Notes: generated by a model from the sequence alone, not told the origin. DNA of 64,000 nt from Erwinia sp. HDF1-3R (GCF_039621855.1 NZ_CP155071.1:62001-126000); one strand, 5' to 3'. Numbered from the stretch's first letter, positions 9,405 through 21,552 are shown. A program made the numbers and translations.

Positions 9405-10001
9405 CTACACCAGCTGCGAGGCGAGCAGTGGCCAGCGGGTATCGAAGTCAACCGTGGGCCGGTAGCGGAAACCGGAGCGCACAAAGCGGGACAGCATACC
9501 TTCACAGAAGGCCAGCAGCTGGCTTGCCAGCAGGTTCTCGTCCGTTATAAAACCTTCCCCTTCACGCATTACCTTCTCGCGCAGTACCTGGCGTAGCTGA
9601 ACCTCAATGCGTTCAAACAGCTGATTGATGCGGCTTTGCAGTCGATCCTGTTCAAACATCAGTGCATGACCGGTCAGGATACGGGTTAAACCTGGATTAC
9701 GCTCACCAAAGCCCAGAATCAGCTGGATTATCAGACGCAGCCGCGGCAGCGTCTCTTTTTCGTCCTTGAGTATCAGATTGATGCGCGTAATCAGGCTGTC
9801 TTCGATAAACTCGATCAGGCTGTCAAACATCCGGGTTTTGCTGGGAAAATGCCGGTAAAGTGCCGCTTCAGAAACGCCAACGTTCGCGGCGAGTTTAGCG
9901 GTAGTTATACGCTGGCTACCATCACTGGATTCCAGCATCTGCGCCAGAGCCTGCAGTATTTCCTCGCGACGATTCCTTTTCGCACTCTTTTTTTCTGCCA
10001 T
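9405..10001 (-). CDS. slmA: Nucleoid occlusion protein SlmA
   Basis: TetR-like DNA-binding protein that blocks FtsZ ring assembly over the nucleoid. The helix-turn-helix is seen as '[20 protein letters not shown]' and the FtsZ-binding C-terminal domain includes '[20 protein letters not shown]'. The start at [12 protein letters not shown] (9999-10001) gives 198 residues, the E. coli length; the 24 codons upstream look non-coding. It stands alone on the minus strand between pyrE and dut. Confidence 0.97.
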   Translation of the reverse strand: MAEKKSAKRNRREEILQALAQMLESSDGSQRITTAKLAANVGVSEAALYRHFPSKTRMFDSLIEFIEDSLITRINLILKDEKETLPRLRLIIQLILGFGERNPGLTRILTGHALMFEQDRLQSRINQLFERIEVQLRQVLREKVMREGEGFITDENLLASQLLAFCEGMLSRFVRSGFRYRPTVDFDTRWPLLASQLV

Positions 10002-10120
10002 GTCCTGTAAGACCCCTGAAATATCACCTTGAACGGCAAATTGCCACGCAACATCCGTGAGCAACATGCTCACGGTGGAATAAAGACAAGTTAATCGCTA
10101 TAGGAGCGGATGAGGCGATG

Positions 10121-10579
10121 CTACTGACGTCCTGAATGGCCAAAGCCACCTTCGCCACGAATGCTGGCATCGAAATCTTCTACCAGATTAAATTCAGCCT
10201 GTACGACCGGAACGAATACCATCTGAGCGATGCGTTCGCCCGGTTCGATGGTAAAAGCATTCTGTCCGCGGTTCCATACGGAAACCATTAGCTGTCCCTG
10301 GTAATCGGAGTCAATTAACCCCACCAGGTTACCCAGCACCACGCCATGTTTATGGCCGAGACCAGAGCGGGGTAAAATGACCGCCGCCAGTTGAGGATCG
10401 CCAATGTGAATAGCCAGACCCGTTGGCACCAGGGTGGTAGCCCCCGGCGCCAGCTGGATGGCCTCATCAAGACAGGCGCGCAGGTCAAGGCCCGCTGAGC
10501 CGGATGTGGCATAGGTTGGCAGTGGGAAATCTTTACCGACTCGCGGGTCGATTATTTTAACGTCGATTTTTTTCATCAT
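10121..10579 (-). CDS. dut: dUTP diphosphatase
   Basis: Trimeric enzyme that hydrolyses dUTP to dUMP, keeping uracil out of DNA and supplying thymidylate synthesis. All five dUTPase motifs are present: 'GSAGLDLRA', 'RSGLGHKHG', 'GLIDSDYQG', 'GERIAQMVF' and the C-terminal '[12 protein letters not shown]' that closes the active site. Length is 152, or 151 from the second Met as usually drawn. The 5' end overlaps coaBC by about 20 bp, so the two are one operon, as in E. coli. Confidence 0.97.
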   Translation of the reverse strand: MMKKIDVKIIDPRVGKDFPLPTYATSGSAGLDLRACLDEAIQLAPGATTLVPTGLAIHIGDPQLAAVILPRSGLGHKHGVVLGNLVGLIDSDYQGQLMVSVWNRGQNAFTIEPGERIAQMVFVPVVQAEFNLVEDFDASIRGEGGFGHSGRQ

Positions 10580-11771
10580 AACGGCTGACTATCTCGTCCA
10601 GTAACTGTTGGCTAAGGCGCGACTTATCGCTAAGCGGTAAGGCTTTATCGCCTCCCTGCCAGAAAAGGTGTAGAGCGTTGTTATCACTGTTGAAACCTTG
10701 CCCGGCCTTCGATACATCGTTGGCGCAGATGACATCCAGGTTTTTGCTTACTCGTTTTTGTCGGGCGTATTCTTCCACATTGTGGGTTTCAGCGGCAAAT
10801 CCTACTACAAAGGGGCGGTTGTCCTGCATGGCCGCAACGCCTGCAACGATATCAGGGTTTTTTATCATTTTGAGGGTAATTTCATCACCCTGCTTTTTGA
10901 TTTTTTCCACGGCGACCTCAGCCGCACGGTAATCGGCAACCGCCGCCGTCGCGATAAAAATATGCTGTCCGGCAGCGCGATCCATGACGGCCTTCTGCAT
11001 CTCCAGGGCGGTATTCACATCAATGCGCGTCACCTGCTGTGGGGTATCCAGCGCAACAGGACCGGCGATTAACGTGACGTTTGCGCCTCGTTTCGCTGCC
11101 GCCGCTGCAATAGCGAAGCCCATCTTACCCGAGCTGTGGTTAGTTATGAACCGCACTGGATCAAGATCCTCACGGGTTGGCCCCGCCGTCAGCATAATAT
11201 TGAGATGTTGCAGATCGACGACGTCAGAAGCCCAGTGAACGGCTTCTTCTACAATCGCCAGCGGATCTAACATGCGGCCTGGGCCAACGTCACCGCAGGC
11301 CTGGCTGCCGCTCTCTGGCCCCCAAATTGGCAGGCCCCGAGCGGCGAGCACCTGCAGGTTATGCTGAGTAGGCAGGGCGCGGTACATCTGCTGGTTCATC
11401 GCCGGAACAACCGCAATGGGCGCTGCCGTAGCGAGACACACCGTGCTCAGCAGGTCGTTTGCCATCCCGGCCGCCAGGCGGGCAATCAAATCGGCGGTGG
11501 CGGGTGCAAGAATGACCAGATCGGCCCATTTTCCCAGCTCAATATGCCCCATTGCTGCCTCAGCGGCGGGGTCGAGCAGATCGTCGGAAACCGGATATCC
11601 TGACACCGCCTGCAGGCTGAGCGGGGTCACAAAGGCTTTTGCCGCCTCGGTGACAACCACCCGAACCTGGGCGCCGCGATCGCGAAGCCGCCTGACCAGC
11701 TCCGGCGTTTTGTAGGCGGCAATCCCCCCACTTATGCCCAGAACAATGTGCTTGCCCGTTAATCCCATCAT
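10557..11771 (-). CDS. coaBC: CoaBC, phosphopantothenoylcysteine synthetase/decarboxylase
   Basis: Bifunctional coenzyme A enzyme: CoaB joins cysteine to 4'-phosphopantothenate using CTP, and CoaC decarboxylates the product with FMN. The N-terminal CoaC domain shows '[10 protein letters not shown]', the active-site His in '[11 protein letters not shown]', 'PAMNQQM' and the Cys of '[14 protein letters not shown]'. The CoaB domain begins near residue 190 with '[20 protein letters not shown]' and has the catalytic lysine in 'VEKIKKQ'. Length 404. Upstream of dut in one operon, and divergent from radC across about 190 bp. Confidence 0.97.
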   Translation of the reverse strand: MMGLTGKHIVLGISGGIAAYKTPELVRRLRDRGAQVRVVVTEAAKAFVTPLSLQAVSGYPVSDDLLDPAAEAAMGHIELGKWADLVILAPATADLIARLAAGMANDLLSTVCLATAAPIAVVPAMNQQMYRALPTQHNLQVLAARGLPIWGPESGSQACGDVGPGRMLDPLAIVEEAVHWASDVVDLQHLNIMLTAGPTREDLDPVRFITNHSSGKMGFAIAAAAAKRGANVTLIAGPVALDTPQQVTRIDVNTALEMQKAVMDRAAGQHIFIATAAVADYRAAEVAVEKIKKQGDEITLKMIKNPDIVAGVAAMQDNRPFVVGFAAETHNVEEYARQKRVSKNLDVICANDVSKAGQGFNSDNNALHLFWQGGDKALPLSDKSRLSQQLLDEIVSRYDEKNRR

Positions 11772-11966
11772 ACTGACGTCCGCCCTGTTGAGTCAGATTA
11801 GCGCACTGCATAGCGCCAGAATTTGCGTATTTTATCACAATCCCATCCACCGTCCTTTTTGCAGAGGCACTATTGCTGTGAGACAGCTCGATAAAATGCG
11901 CCAGGGAGGTTGGAAAGTACTGTATATAATGCCATGATTTTGGCGGCACAGGAAGGAGGGATGCAG

Positions 11967-12638
11967 ATGGAAAAGCAATGGCAGAGTGTTCCACCCAGAG
12001 AAAAATTGTTGCAGGGCGGGGCGGCAGAGTTAACGGATACTGAATTACTGGCTATTTTTTTAAGAACGGGGGTGGAAGGGGTACACGTTATGTCCCTGGC
12101 CTCGCAGCTTCTTGAGGAATTCGGCTCGCTTTATCGTTTGCTTACGGCTGAAAAAAAGGCGTTTCAACATATAAAGGGCGTAGGAACGGCTAAGTATGCG
12201 CAGCTCAATGCAATTGCAGAGCTGGCCCGCCGCTTTTTTACCTGCAACGATGCGCTCGACCATCATAGCGTCACCAGCTCCAGCGATCTGCTTAATTACC
12301 TTCACAGTACGCTGGCGCACCGTGAGCGGGAAATCTTCATGGTGATTTTCTTTGATAATCAGCACCGGGTTATTGAGGCCAGTGAAATGTTTGCGGGTAC
12401 GTTCAACAGCGTTGAAGTGCATCCCAGGGAAATCGTGCGTGATGCGCTCAGGCTGAATGCGGCCGCATTAATTCTTGCCCACAATCACCCGTCTGGCGTA
12501 TCGCGCCCCAGCCCGGCCGATCGGGATGTGACCCAGCAGGTGGTCATCGCCTGTCAGCTTTTCAATATTCGGGTTCTGGACCATATGGTGATCGGGCGCG
12601 GCGAATACGTTTCATTTGCTGAAAAAGGGTGGTTATAG
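11967..12638 (+). CDS. radC: RadC family protein (YicR)
   Basis: Member of the RadC/JAB1 family. The N-terminal part contains a helix-hairpin-helix-like stretch ('[15 protein letters not shown]'). The C-terminal domain has the metal-binding motif 'LAHNHPSG' followed by an Asp ten residues on ('SPADRD'), typical of zinc metalloproteases. The biochemical role in bacteria is unsettled; an old repair phenotype in E. coli was later ascribed to recG. I chose the ATG at 11967 because AGGAGG lies seven bases before it; the ATG at 11961 is too close. Length 223, near the 222 of E. coli. Confidence 0.93.
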   Translation: MEKQWQSVPPREKLLQGGAAELTDTELLAIFLRTGVEGVHVMSLASQLLEEFGSLYRLLTAEKKAFQHIKGVGTAKYAQLNAIAELARRFFTCNDALDHHSVTSSSDLLNYLHSTLAHREREIFMVIFFDNQHRVIEASEMFAGTFNSVEVHPREIVRDALRLNAAALILAHNHPSGVSRPSPADRDVTQQVVIACQLFNIRVLDHMVIGRGEYVSFAEKGWL

Positions 12639-12746
12639 CCTGGAGAAATGCTGTCCTGCCCGCGGCGAAGAGGCCGTCCGGCGTCCGTTTAACGTTCAAA
12701 TGCAGTAATTTTGCACGATCCGCAGGGATCTTTATCTGTTCGGGAC

Positions 12747-12775
12747 TTGAGCAGCGCCGCCGCAGGGCGTATACT
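12747..12775 (+). promoter_or_regulatory. Sigma-70 promoter of rpmBG
   Basis: TTGAGC (12747-12752), a 17-base spacer and TATACT (12770-12775) lie about 145 bp before rpmB. The long leader that follows (about 12782-12920) could carry a control structure; the rest of 12639-12746 shows no gene. Confidence 0.65.
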
Positions 12776-12899
12776 ACGCCACCTTTGAGAATCTCGGGTT
12801 TGGCATTTGGGCCTGCTCAGCGGGTTCGCATTGAACTCGCCTGGATGGGCTATGAGCCTGACGAGGCGGCCAAAACCTTTTTTTTAAAGCTCGAGCTGA

Positions 12900-13157
<258 letters not shown>

Positions 13158-13170
13158 GGTAAGGAACTGA

Positions 13171-13341
<171 letters not shown>

Positions 13342-13360
13342 TTGGTTTTAGTGGATAGTG

Positions 13361-13388
13361 AAAAACCCCGCCCCGGCGGGGTTTTTTG
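13361..13388 (+). terminator. Terminator of rpmBG
   Basis: GC-rich stem AACCCCGC/GCGGGGTT followed by TTTTTT, 20 bp after the rpmG stop. Confidence 0.85.
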
Positions 13389-13434
13389 TTTTTGTGAGAC
13401 GGTCAACCATCAACGCAGCACGGGAGGCGAGGCC

Positions 13435-14244
13435 ATGCCGGAGTTACCTGAGGTAGAAACCAGTCGACGGGGTATCGAACCCCATCTGGTGGGTGCCACC
13501 ATTCTTCACGCTATTGTGCGCAATGGGCGGCTGCGCTGGCCCGTCTCTGAAGAGATCCATCGGCTTAGCGATCAACCTGTGTTGAGCGTACAGCGGCGGG
13601 CCAAGTACTTGCTGCTGGAGCTGCCCCATGGCTGGATTATTATCCATTTGGGAATGTCCGGTAGTCTGCGGGTGCTGTCCGAAGAGTTGCCACCGGCTAA
13701 ACATGACCACGTAGACCTGGTGATGAGCAATGGCAGGATATTGCGCTATACCGACCCGAGGCGCTTTGGCGCGTGGCTCTGGAGCAGCGATCTTACCGCC
13801 AGCAACGTGCTGGCTCATCTTGGCCCGGAGCCGCTCAGTGAAGATTTTTCCTCAGGCTATCTGTTTGATAAGTCGCGCGGCAAGCGTACGCCGGTTAAAC
13901 CCTGGCTGATGGACAATAAGCTGGTGGTGGGGGTAGGCAATATCTATGCCAGCGAATCCCTGTTCGCCGCCGGTATTCACCCCGATCGTCAGGCGATGTC
14001 GCTAACTGCGGATGAAGCCGACCTGTTGGTCAGCACCATCAAGGCCGTGCTGCTGCGTTCCATTGAGCAGGGGGGAACAACGCTGCGTGATTTTTTGCAG
14101 ACCGATGGCAAGCCCGGCTATTTTGCCCAGCAGCTTCAGGTCTATGGGCGGGCGGGCGAGCCCTGTCGGGTATGTGGTACGCCCGTTAAGGGTACGAAGC
14201 ACGCCCAGCGCAGCACGTTTTACTGCCCAACCTGCCAGAAATAA
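13435..14244 (+). CDS. mutM: Formamidopyrimidine-DNA glycosylase
   Basis: Removes oxidised purines such as 8-oxoguanine and cuts the abasic strand. The start at 13435 gives [13 protein letters not shown]; after Met removal Pro2 is the catalytic nucleophile and Glu3 assists. '[10 protein letters not shown]' holds the conserved lysine near residue 57. The H2TH segment '[20 protein letters not shown]' follows, and the C-terminal zinc finger has CRVC and CPTC pairs. Length 269, identical to E. coli. An upstream in-frame extension to 13342 overlaps the rpmG terminator and is not coding. Confidence 0.97.
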   Translation: MPELPEVETSRRGIEPHLVGATILHAIVRNGRLRWPVSEEIHRLSDQPVLSVQRRAKYLLLELPHGWIIIHLGMSGSLRVLSEELPPAKHDHVDLVMSNGRILRYTDPRRFGAWLWSSDLTASNVLAHLGPEPLSEDFSSGYLFDKSRGKRTPVKPWLMDNKLVVGVGNIYASESLFAAGIHPDRQAMSLTADEADLLVSTIKAVLLRSIEQGGTTLRDFLQTDGKPGYFAQQLQVYGRAGEPCRVCGTPVKGTKHAQRSTFYCPTCQK

Positions 14245-14267
14245 CCTGTTCGCGGCGGTTTAGCCGG

Positions 14268-15532
<1,265 letters not shown>

Positions 15533-16807
15533 TTAGTGATTCCGCTGTGGTAAATAGGGTTCGAGTAACTGTAGCAGACGCTGCAGCGCTCCCTGATTCT
15601 GGTGAAGCACCTCCACGGCATGTCGACCATAGTACAGACGATAATCCTCATCGGTCAGCAGCGTAGTAATCTCTTTATCCAGCGAGTCAGCATCGGTAAC
15701 GGTTATCATGCCGTCAGCATTTTGCAGTCTGGCGCAGATATCCTTAAAGTTAAAGATATGTGGACCCATCAGCACCGGCAGCGCATGTGCGGCGGCTTCC
15801 AGAGGATTATGACCGCCCCGCTCAACCAGGCTACCGCCAACAAAGGCCAGATCGGCGATGCCGTAAAGCAGCATCAGCTCGCCCATGGTGTCGCCAATCA
15901 CGACCTGCGTACTGCCGGAGGGGATCTCGCCGCTGCTGCGCAGGGTATAGCTTAAACCTGCCTTCTGCGTCAGTTCGCGGGCAGTTGAGAAGCGCTCGGG
16001 GTGGCGGGGCACCAGAATTAACAGCAAATTAGGGAAGCGGGCCAGCAGCTTGCGGTGCGCATCCAGAATAATACTCTCTTCACCCTCATGCGTACTGGTC
16101 GCTATCCAGACCGGACGGCGAGGCGCCCACTGGCGGCGAAGTGTGATCGCCCGGGCAGCCAGCTCCGGCGTAACGGAGATATCAAACTTCAGGCTGCCGG
16201 TTACCGTCAGCTGAGCGCGTTTAAGCCCCAGGCTGACAAAGCGATCGCCATCTTCCTGGTTCTGCGCCGCAATCAGCGTAATTTTTTGCAGCAGCTGCTG
16301 CATAAATTTGCCCAGCTTTTTATAGCCCTTTGCCGACCGTTCGGAGAGCCTGGCATTGGCGATCACCAGCGGTATTTTGCGGGCGTGCAGCAGGGAGATC
16401 ATATTCGGCCACAGCTCGGTTTCCATGATAATGACCAGCCGGGGGCGGGTATTATCCAGAAAGCGGTTCATCGATCCAGGCAGATCGTAGGGCAGATAGA
16501 CGTGGTGGACATCGGTACCAAACGCAGAGGCGGCGCGTTCCGAGCCGGTCGGAGTCATGGTGGTAACCGTGATCGGCATCGAAGGGTAGCGATGACGTAA
16601 GGCTCTGACCAGAGGCACGGCGGCCAGCGTTTCGCCGACGGAAACCGAGTGCAGTAAAATGCCGTCTGGCAGCACTTTACCTTCACAATAACCGTAGCGT
16701 TCGGCCCAGCGCCTGCGGTAAGCAGGGGCTTTACGGCCACGCAGCCAGAGGCGAAGCCAGATTAGGGGCTGAATGAGATAGAGCAGGACGGTATAGAGTG
16801 TTGTCAT
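15533..16807 (-). CDS. waaA: Kdo transferase WaaA
   Basis: Adds two 3-deoxy-D-manno-octulosonic acid residues to lipid IVA at the inner membrane, the first essential step of LPS core assembly. An N-terminal anchor ('TVLLYLIQPLIWLRLWL') precedes 'LLHSVSVGETLAAVPLVRAL' and 'TVTTMTPTGSERAASAFG'. The GT-B C-terminal half has 'IATSTHEGEESIILDAH', 'LVPRHPERF' and 'GGSLVERGGHNPLE'. Length is 424 from this ATG; a GTG one codon earlier gives 425 as in E. coli. About 100 bp separate it from wabG upstream. Confidence 0.96.
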   Translation of the reverse strand: MTTLYTVLLYLIQPLIWLRLWLRGRKAPAYRRRWAERYGYCEGKVLPDGILLHSVSVGETLAAVPLVRALRHRYPSMPITVTTMTPTGSERAASAFGTDVHHVYLPYDLPGSMNRFLDNTRPRLVIIMETELWPNMISLLHARKIPLVIANARLSERSAKGYKKLGKFMQQLLQKITLIAAQNQEDGDRFVSLGLKRAQLTVTGSLKFDISVTPELAARAITLRRQWAPRRPVWIATSTHEGEESIILDAHRKLLARFPNLLLILVPRHPERFSTARELTQKAGLSYTLRSSGEIPSGSTQVVIGDTMGELMLLYGIADLAFVGGSLVERGGHNPLEAAAHALPVLMGPHIFNFKDICARLQNADGMITVTDADSLDKEITTLLTDEDYRLYYGRHAVEVLHQNQGALQRLLQLLEPYLPQRNH

Positions 16808-16910
16808 CACAGTATTTACAATGTGCGCAGCGACCCACGCCAGAGAGTATCAAAAAAGATAAGTAATAGGGCATGTTAGCAGATAAGTTGCTCCCGCTCA
16901 CACAACTTCA

Positions 16911-18044
16911 TCAGCGCTGTTGCAGCACTTGTTGATAGAGCGCATTAAGCTGGCCCGCCAGCTGCTGAGGCGAGCAGGGTAGCACCCGTTCACGCGCTGC
17001 ATCACCCATGCGGCTGTCTGCCGTTCGCAGCGGTATTGCGTTTGCGGCCCGGGTCAGTGCCGGAACATCCAGCGCATCGCAAACGAATCCCTGCTGACCC
17101 TCAACAATAAACTCTGCACCGCCGCAGGTGAAGCTGGTGATTACGGGCAGGCCGCAGGCCATCGCTTCCAGAATGACGTTGGGAAAAGGATCGTACAGCG
17201 TTGGCAGCATGAGCGCGTCGGCGGCATGATAGAAGGGGATCACCTCATGCTGCACGCCGGCAAAATGGATGCGATCCGCACAGTTCAGACGCTGAGCGAG
17301 CGCAGCGTAACGAGGCTGATGTTTGTCCTGTCCGATCACCAGCAGATGGGCGTCAGTCGGCGCAAGCGCTTCGATACAGGCTTTTAAACCCTTTCGTTCA
17401 AAGCCCGATCCAACGTAGATAAAGACCCTGGCATGCTCCGGCAGACCCAGTTTTTCGCGCATTTGCTGACGCTGTTCGCGGGTGGCGGGTTGGAAACGCT
17501 GCGCGTCGATAGCGTTATAGATAACCGCAAATTTCTCCTCCGGCACCTGAAAACAGCGCATGATATCGTTTTTCACCATCTGCGAATTACAGATGATTTT
17601 CTTCAGCGAGGGCGAACGGAACATCGCCTCCTCGGCGGCCATAACGTAACGATGATAAGCACTGGCCTGGGTTAGCAGACGCTGGAACGGTGAAACGATT
17701 CTGGCACGCTGCGCAAGCCATACGCGGTGTACGCCATCGCCCGCGCGAAAAATATCACAGCCACTGATGCGCTCGTGGCTCTGTACGATATCAAACTGCT
17801 CGCGCTGCCAGCAGGCCCGAGCCGCCTCGGCAAAGCCCCGCTCGCGCGAGATGCGGCCCCACTTTTTAGGATTGCAGATATGCAGGTGCCAGTCTGGTCG
17901 GGGTTCTCCCTGCCAGTCGCGCGTGATGATATTCAGTTCAAGGCTGCTGTCGTCCAGTGCTTCCAGCGCGCGGGCGATAAAACGTTCGGCGCCGCCGTCG
18001 GGGCGATACTTCTGCCGAACGATTGCCAGTCTGACTTTATTCAT
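16911..18044 (-). CDS. wabG: WabG-like glycosyltransferase, GT4
   Basis: Family 4 glycosyltransferase of 377 residues. It resembles Klebsiella WabG, which links galacturonic acid to heptose II of the inner core, from 'RLAIVRQKYRPDGGAERF' through 'VQSHERISGCDIFRAGDGVH' to the GT-B donor site 'PTLYDPFPNVILEAMACGLP'. WabG similarity is from memory; other GT4 core enzymes (WaaG) share the fold. I chose the ATG at 18042-18044, with AAGGA nine bases upstream. It overlaps waaQ by eight bases and belongs to the same transcript. Confidence 0.75.
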   Translation of the reverse strand: MNKVRLAIVRQKYRPDGGAERFIARALEALDDSSLELNIITRDWQGEPRPDWHLHICNPKKWGRISRERGFAEAARACWQREQFDIVQSHERISGCDIFRAGDGVHRVWLAQRARIVSPFQRLLTQASAYHRYVMAAEEAMFRSPSLKKIICNSQMVKNDIMRCFQVPEEKFAVIYNAIDAQRFQPATREQRQQMREKLGLPEHARVFIYVGSGFERKGLKACIEALAPTDAHLLVIGQDKHQPRYAALAQRLNCADRIHFAGVQHEVIPFYHAADALMLPTLYDPFPNVILEAMACGLPVITSFTCGGAEFIVEGQQGFVCDALDVPALTRAANAIPLRTADSRMGDAARERVLPCSPQQLAGQLNALYQQVLQQR

Positions 18045-19128
18045 CCAGATATTTCCTTGCGGCAGCGACAACTTCATCAAGTGGTATCGCGGAGAGGTAG
18101 CGGAGTTTCGTTTTGGTATCAATACTGTCAGGCGACGGCAGGGGCGCATAGTCTCCCGCCCAGATGACCCGATTATTGTTTCCCCAGGGGCGCCACTGGG
18201 TGAGCTTGGTAGGGCCAAACAGCGCAATGCACGGCGTATTCAGCGCCGCAGCCATATGCATCGGCGCTGAGTCCACGCCGATAAACAGTCTGGCATGGTC
18301 GATCAGGGCTGCCAGCTGCGACAGCGACAGCTGGCCTGCCAGCGAAATAACCCGGCGGCCGTGGCAAAGCGAAAGAATATGTTCGATCATCGCCAGCTCG
18401 TTTTTGTCCGGGGCCGCAGTAAGAATGATGTCGCTGCTGTCATCGCTAAGGGCATCGACCAGTCCGGCGACCTTATCGTCTTCCCAGCACTTATAGGTCC
18501 AGCGCGAAGTCGGCTGAATCACGATATAGGGCCTTTCCACCGGCTGATATGCGAGAAGCGTGCTCCGCGTTTTCTGCCAGTCCGCCTCGCTGTAATGCAT
18601 CGCCGCCGACCAGCCTTCAGGGGCGATCCCCAGTGGAGCCAGCGCCGCCAGGTTTTGTTCGACGGTGTGCAGCTGCGCATGGCGGTCGGTGGAGACCAGA
18701 TGGGTATGGGAATGCCGCCAGAGGGCGTTACGCCGTTTTTTATAATCAAAGCCAATCCTGACTTTTGCGCCTGTCATTCGGGTAATAATCGCACTGCGCC
18801 ACTGGTCGGCAAGGTTGATGACCAGATCGTAACGACACTGCCGGAGCGTCTTAATCAGTCCGATTTCATGAGAAATATGCTTTACGCCACCCTCTTTCTT
18901 CCAGTTGCGGTCAATAAAATGCAGATGGCGGAGCAGCGGGTGCGCCTTGAGCATGGGCAGGGTTTCTTTATAAAGCAGCACATCAATGTTGGCATGGGGA
19001 TAGCGCTGATGAAGCGCCTGAATAACCGGCGTGGTGAGCAGCATATCACCATGGTGACGCAGCTTGATCAGCAGTATATTTTGCGGCACAAAGGCGTCAG
19101 GGATCGTTTGAGGCGTTGGCATACTCAT
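18037..19128 (-). CDS. waaQ: LPS heptosyltransferase III WaaQ, GT9
   Basis: Adds the branch heptose III to heptose II of the LPS inner core at the cytoplasmic face of the inner membrane. Typical GT9 features are 'ILLIKLRHHGDMLLTTPVI' at the N-terminus, 'IQPTSRWTYKCWEDDK' and the donor-site block 'LFIGVDSAPMHMAAALNTP'. Length 363, near the 344 of E. coli WaaQ. The 3' end overlaps wabG by eight bases; about 70 bp separate it from the waaH-like gene upstream. Confidence 0.88.
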   Translation of the reverse strand: MSMPTPQTIPDAFVPQNILLIKLRHHGDMLLTTPVIQALHQRYPHANIDVLLYKETLPMLKAHPLLRHLHFIDRNWKKEGGVKHISHEIGLIKTLRQCRYDLVINLADQWRSAIITRMTGAKVRIGFDYKKRRNALWRHSHTHLVSTDRHAQLHTVEQNLAALAPLGIAPEGWSAAMHYSEADWQKTRSTLLAYQPVERPYIVIQPTSRWTYKCWEDDKVAGLVDALSDDSSDIILTAAPDKNELAMIEHILSLCHGRRVISLAGQLSLSQLAALIDHARLFIGVDSAPMHMAAALNTPCIALFGPTKLTQWRPWGNNNRVIWAGDYAPLPSPDSIDTKTKLRYLSAIPLDEVVAAARKYLDE

Positions 19129-19198
19129 GAAATCTCAAAAGGAAGTGAGCCGATTGTAAGGCAAACGCCGCGAGGGGGAAAGCCAGCGCGGCACGACG

Positions 19199-20200
19199 CT
19201 ATCGCTGACGCCAGCGGTAAATTCGGCAAAGCCAGAGCAGCAGTTGATACCACTGTCGAATACCCCGCGCGTTCCGCAGCATACGGCCAGGCGTACCGGT
19301 AGCAAAAAGGTCCGCTATTATTGCCTGGCGAGCCGCTTCTTCCGGCTCACGGCGCACAGAGTGACAGACGCTGAGCGCCTCTTTTGTCACCTGCCGATGA
19401 AACTCGGGGTAAATTTTTACTTTGCGCCGGTAGCGCTGGTTAATCTCTTCCAGCATCCGCGCAATTTTCATGTAATGTTTTTGATACTCGACATTACGCT
19501 GGCCGGTGCGCGTCTGATTACTGATCGACTGGTCATGAACATAATAACGGTACAGGACGGTATCGATATAGCGCACCCGCTGAACGTTCATCATCAGCTC
19601 GGTCGTCCAGGGAATGTCCTGATGGTGCAGACCGGGTTCAAAGCGCAGGTTGAGCTGCTCAATCAGCGAACGGCGGTAAATGCCCAGCCAGACGACATGC
19701 AGGTAACGATTACTGGCCAGCGCCCTGCTGAGCCATGCCGGGCCGCTAAGGACTTCCGTCGACCCCAACCGCTCGAGAGGGATAAGCGGGCGGGCTTCAC
19801 TTCCTCCCCAGAACACCCGCTCGGCATTACACTGTGCGACATCCAGGTCGTCCCGTTCTGCCATGCTGACCAGGGTGCTGTACATCTCAGGTGAGAGCGT
19901 ATCGTCGGCATCCGGGAAAGTGACATATTTTCCACGCGCAGCGGCAAGGCCGTCATTTCTGGCTCTTGATACACCGCCGTTTTCACGGTCGATCACCTGA
20001 ACGTGTGGATAGTCTGCGGCATAGCGATGGGCCAGTTCCGCAGACCGATCCGTGGAGCCGTCATTAACGATGATCACCTCCAGGTCTTCCAGGGTTTGAG
20101 CCAGCAGGGACGACATAAAGGCCTGAAAACTCTCTCCTGCGTTATACATCGGGATTATTACGCTCAGGCGCGGGGCTGGGGCTTCAGAATGCGGATTCAT
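19199..20200 (-). CDS. waaH: WaaH/YibD-like glycosyltransferase, GT2
   Basis: Family 2 glycosyltransferase of 333 residues with the GT-A signature 'LSVIIPMYNAGESFQAFM', 'IVNDGSTDRS' and the metal motif 'TFPDADDTL'. Downstream blocks 'VVWLGIYRRSLI', 'LHHQDIPWTTE' and 'NVEYQKHYMKIARMLEEIN' closely follow E. coli YibD, renamed WaaH. That enzyme adds a uronic acid to the core heptose III under phosphate limitation. In E. coli the gene lies between yibQ and hldD; here it is inside the core cluster next to waaQ, the enzyme that makes its likely acceptor. Confidence 0.75.
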   Translation of the reverse strand: MNPHSEAPAPRLSVIIPMYNAGESFQAFMSSLLAQTLEDLEVIIVNDGSTDRSAELAHRYAADYPHVQVIDRENGGVSRARNDGLAAARGKYVTFPDADDTLSPEMYSTLVSMAERDDLDVAQCNAERVFWGGSEARPLIPLERLGSTEVLSGPAWLSRALASNRYLHVVWLGIYRRSLIEQLNLRFEPGLHHQDIPWTTELMMNVQRVRYIDTVLYRYYVHDQSISNQTRTGQRNVEYQKHYMKIARMLEEINQRYRRKVKIYPEFHRQVTKEALSVCHSVRREPEEAARQAIIADLFATGTPGRMLRNARGIRQWYQLLLWLCRIYRWRQR

Positions 20201-20202
20201 AC

Positions 20203-21306
20203 TCAGGGTAACGTCTTCTTTTCCTGGGCCAGGAGGGGGCTTCTGGCACTGATAAAATGATAAATATCATCAAGCTTTCGCGGATCAAGCTCAAAAAGCT
20301 GCTCGACGGGGTGGTTAAATGCATACAGCGCATGAAACACAAAAGACGAGGGTGAAATATGGTTTGGACCAATCAGTAAAACGTCACCCAGCGGCCGCTG
20401 CTCTTCGACGCAGCAGGGGCCGTAAATCAGAATAACCGGCACGTTTTGCGAATCTGCGATGTAAACATTGCCTGAATCGGACGCGACATAACAATCCATG
20501 TTGCTGATTGCCCACGGAAGGCCTTCCAGTGACACTTTACCAATCAGATTCACGATGTTATCGGCGTTATCGATCGCCTCATAGAGCGCGTTCAGCCGGG
20601 GAAGTTCTTCAGGCGAGCCGAAAACATAAAACAGGCAGGGCAGATCGCTCAGTCGCTCAAAAAGACGCTTCCAGATGGCCGGAGGGATCGTTTTCGCCTG
20701 ATTCCCAGCCGAAATGCTGATACCAATCTTTATCCGATCCGTGCGGAAAATCTCCTCGGGCGTATTCTGCGGCTTCAGCAGCGGCAGTGTGGCATGCTTA
20801 GGATAGCTCGCACGCGTCAGAGAGCGGTCAGCCAGCTTAAGGTAGTTTTCCAGGGTCAGCGTGGTTTTTGTATGCTCAACCGTGCCGCTGGCGGTCAGAT
20901 AAAATAGCTGCTGATACCACTTCCGACGGTACATCGACAAAAACTGCTTATTACCCGCGTTGCAGCAGGCGGCAAAAAACAGATTGGCGTTGTTAGGCTG
21001 TAACAGATAGATATTTTCATAGCGATTCATCAGCATGAAGGCGAGCTTAAGCTTACTCAGCGTGCTGCTTTTATGTTCTTCGATATAAAAAATCTCATCC
21101 AGCGTGGCATCATGCCGCGCCAGCGGCGCGACAGAACGGCTCAGCAGGGCATCACTGTGCTTCAGATGGCTTAGCAGCGGCGTAATATTGACGAAATCGC
21201 CAATCTTCGCCGTCTGGATAACCAGATTACGTGCCGTCTTCTTTTGCACCAGCTTTAAGGCCAGCTTCAAAGGAAGAAGCAGGATAAAGAGCAGAACATA
21301 ATTCAC
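20203..21306 (-). CDS. Glycosyltransferase family 9 protein
   Basis: Heptosyltransferase-like protein. GT9 features are 'NLVIQTAKIGDFVNITPLL' near the N-terminus, 'GISISAGNQAKTIPPAIW', 'NLIGKVSLEGLPWAI' and 'DCYVASDSGNVYIADSQNVP'. A hydrophobic stretch at residues 2-17 may anchor it to the membrane. The acceptor is unknown; it may be a further heptose or another core sugar. I favour the GTG at 21304-21306 (367 residues) because GGGAG precedes it and the longer frame to 21435 adds a hydrophilic stretch unlike the family. It ends two bases before waaH. The bases 21307-21552 show no gene. Confidence 0.7.
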   Translation of the reverse strand: MNYVLLFILLLPLKLALKLVQKKTARNLVIQTAKIGDFVNITPLLSHLKHSDALLSRSVAPLARHDATLDEIFYIEEHKSSTLSKLKLAFMLMNRYENIYLLQPNNANLFFAACCNAGNKQFLSMYRRKWYQQLFYLTASGTVEHTKTTLTLENYLKLADRSLTRASYPKHATLPLLKPQNTPEEIFRTDRIKIGISISAGNQAKTIPPAIWKRLFERLSDLPCLFYVFGSPEELPRLNALYEAIDNADNIVNLIGKVSLEGLPWAISNMDCYVASDSGNVYIADSQNVPVILIYGPCCVEEQRPLGDVLLIGPNHISPSSFVFHALYAFNHPVEQLFELDPRKLDDIYHFISARSPLLAQEKKTLP

Positions 21307-21552
21307 GCTCCCAACTCCCTGAATGTACCGCTGCCTGTCCCTGCGTGCAGAGGGATACAGGCGTGCCCCATCGCTGGAATCTGGTAATAAGAGTTCAGAT
21401 AGCCGTTCCTGCGTGTGAGCGTTATCATGGGCCAAAACCTTAGGTATTGAATAAACAAATTGTTCTCTTCATCCCGGATAAACAGGAGTCGCTTTCGGGT
21501 GGCAGTATCATCATTTTAAATGAGTTTTAGGGAAGCTTCTGCCAGCGTGTTG

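Noticed and set aside
13342-13434. Longer MutM starting before 13435
   Set aside because: It would include the rpmG terminator and displace the catalytic N-terminal proline.
21307-21435. N-terminal extension of the GT9 protein from a TTG start
   Set aside because: The extension is hydrophilic, unlike the family, and the GTG at 21306 has a better ribosome site.
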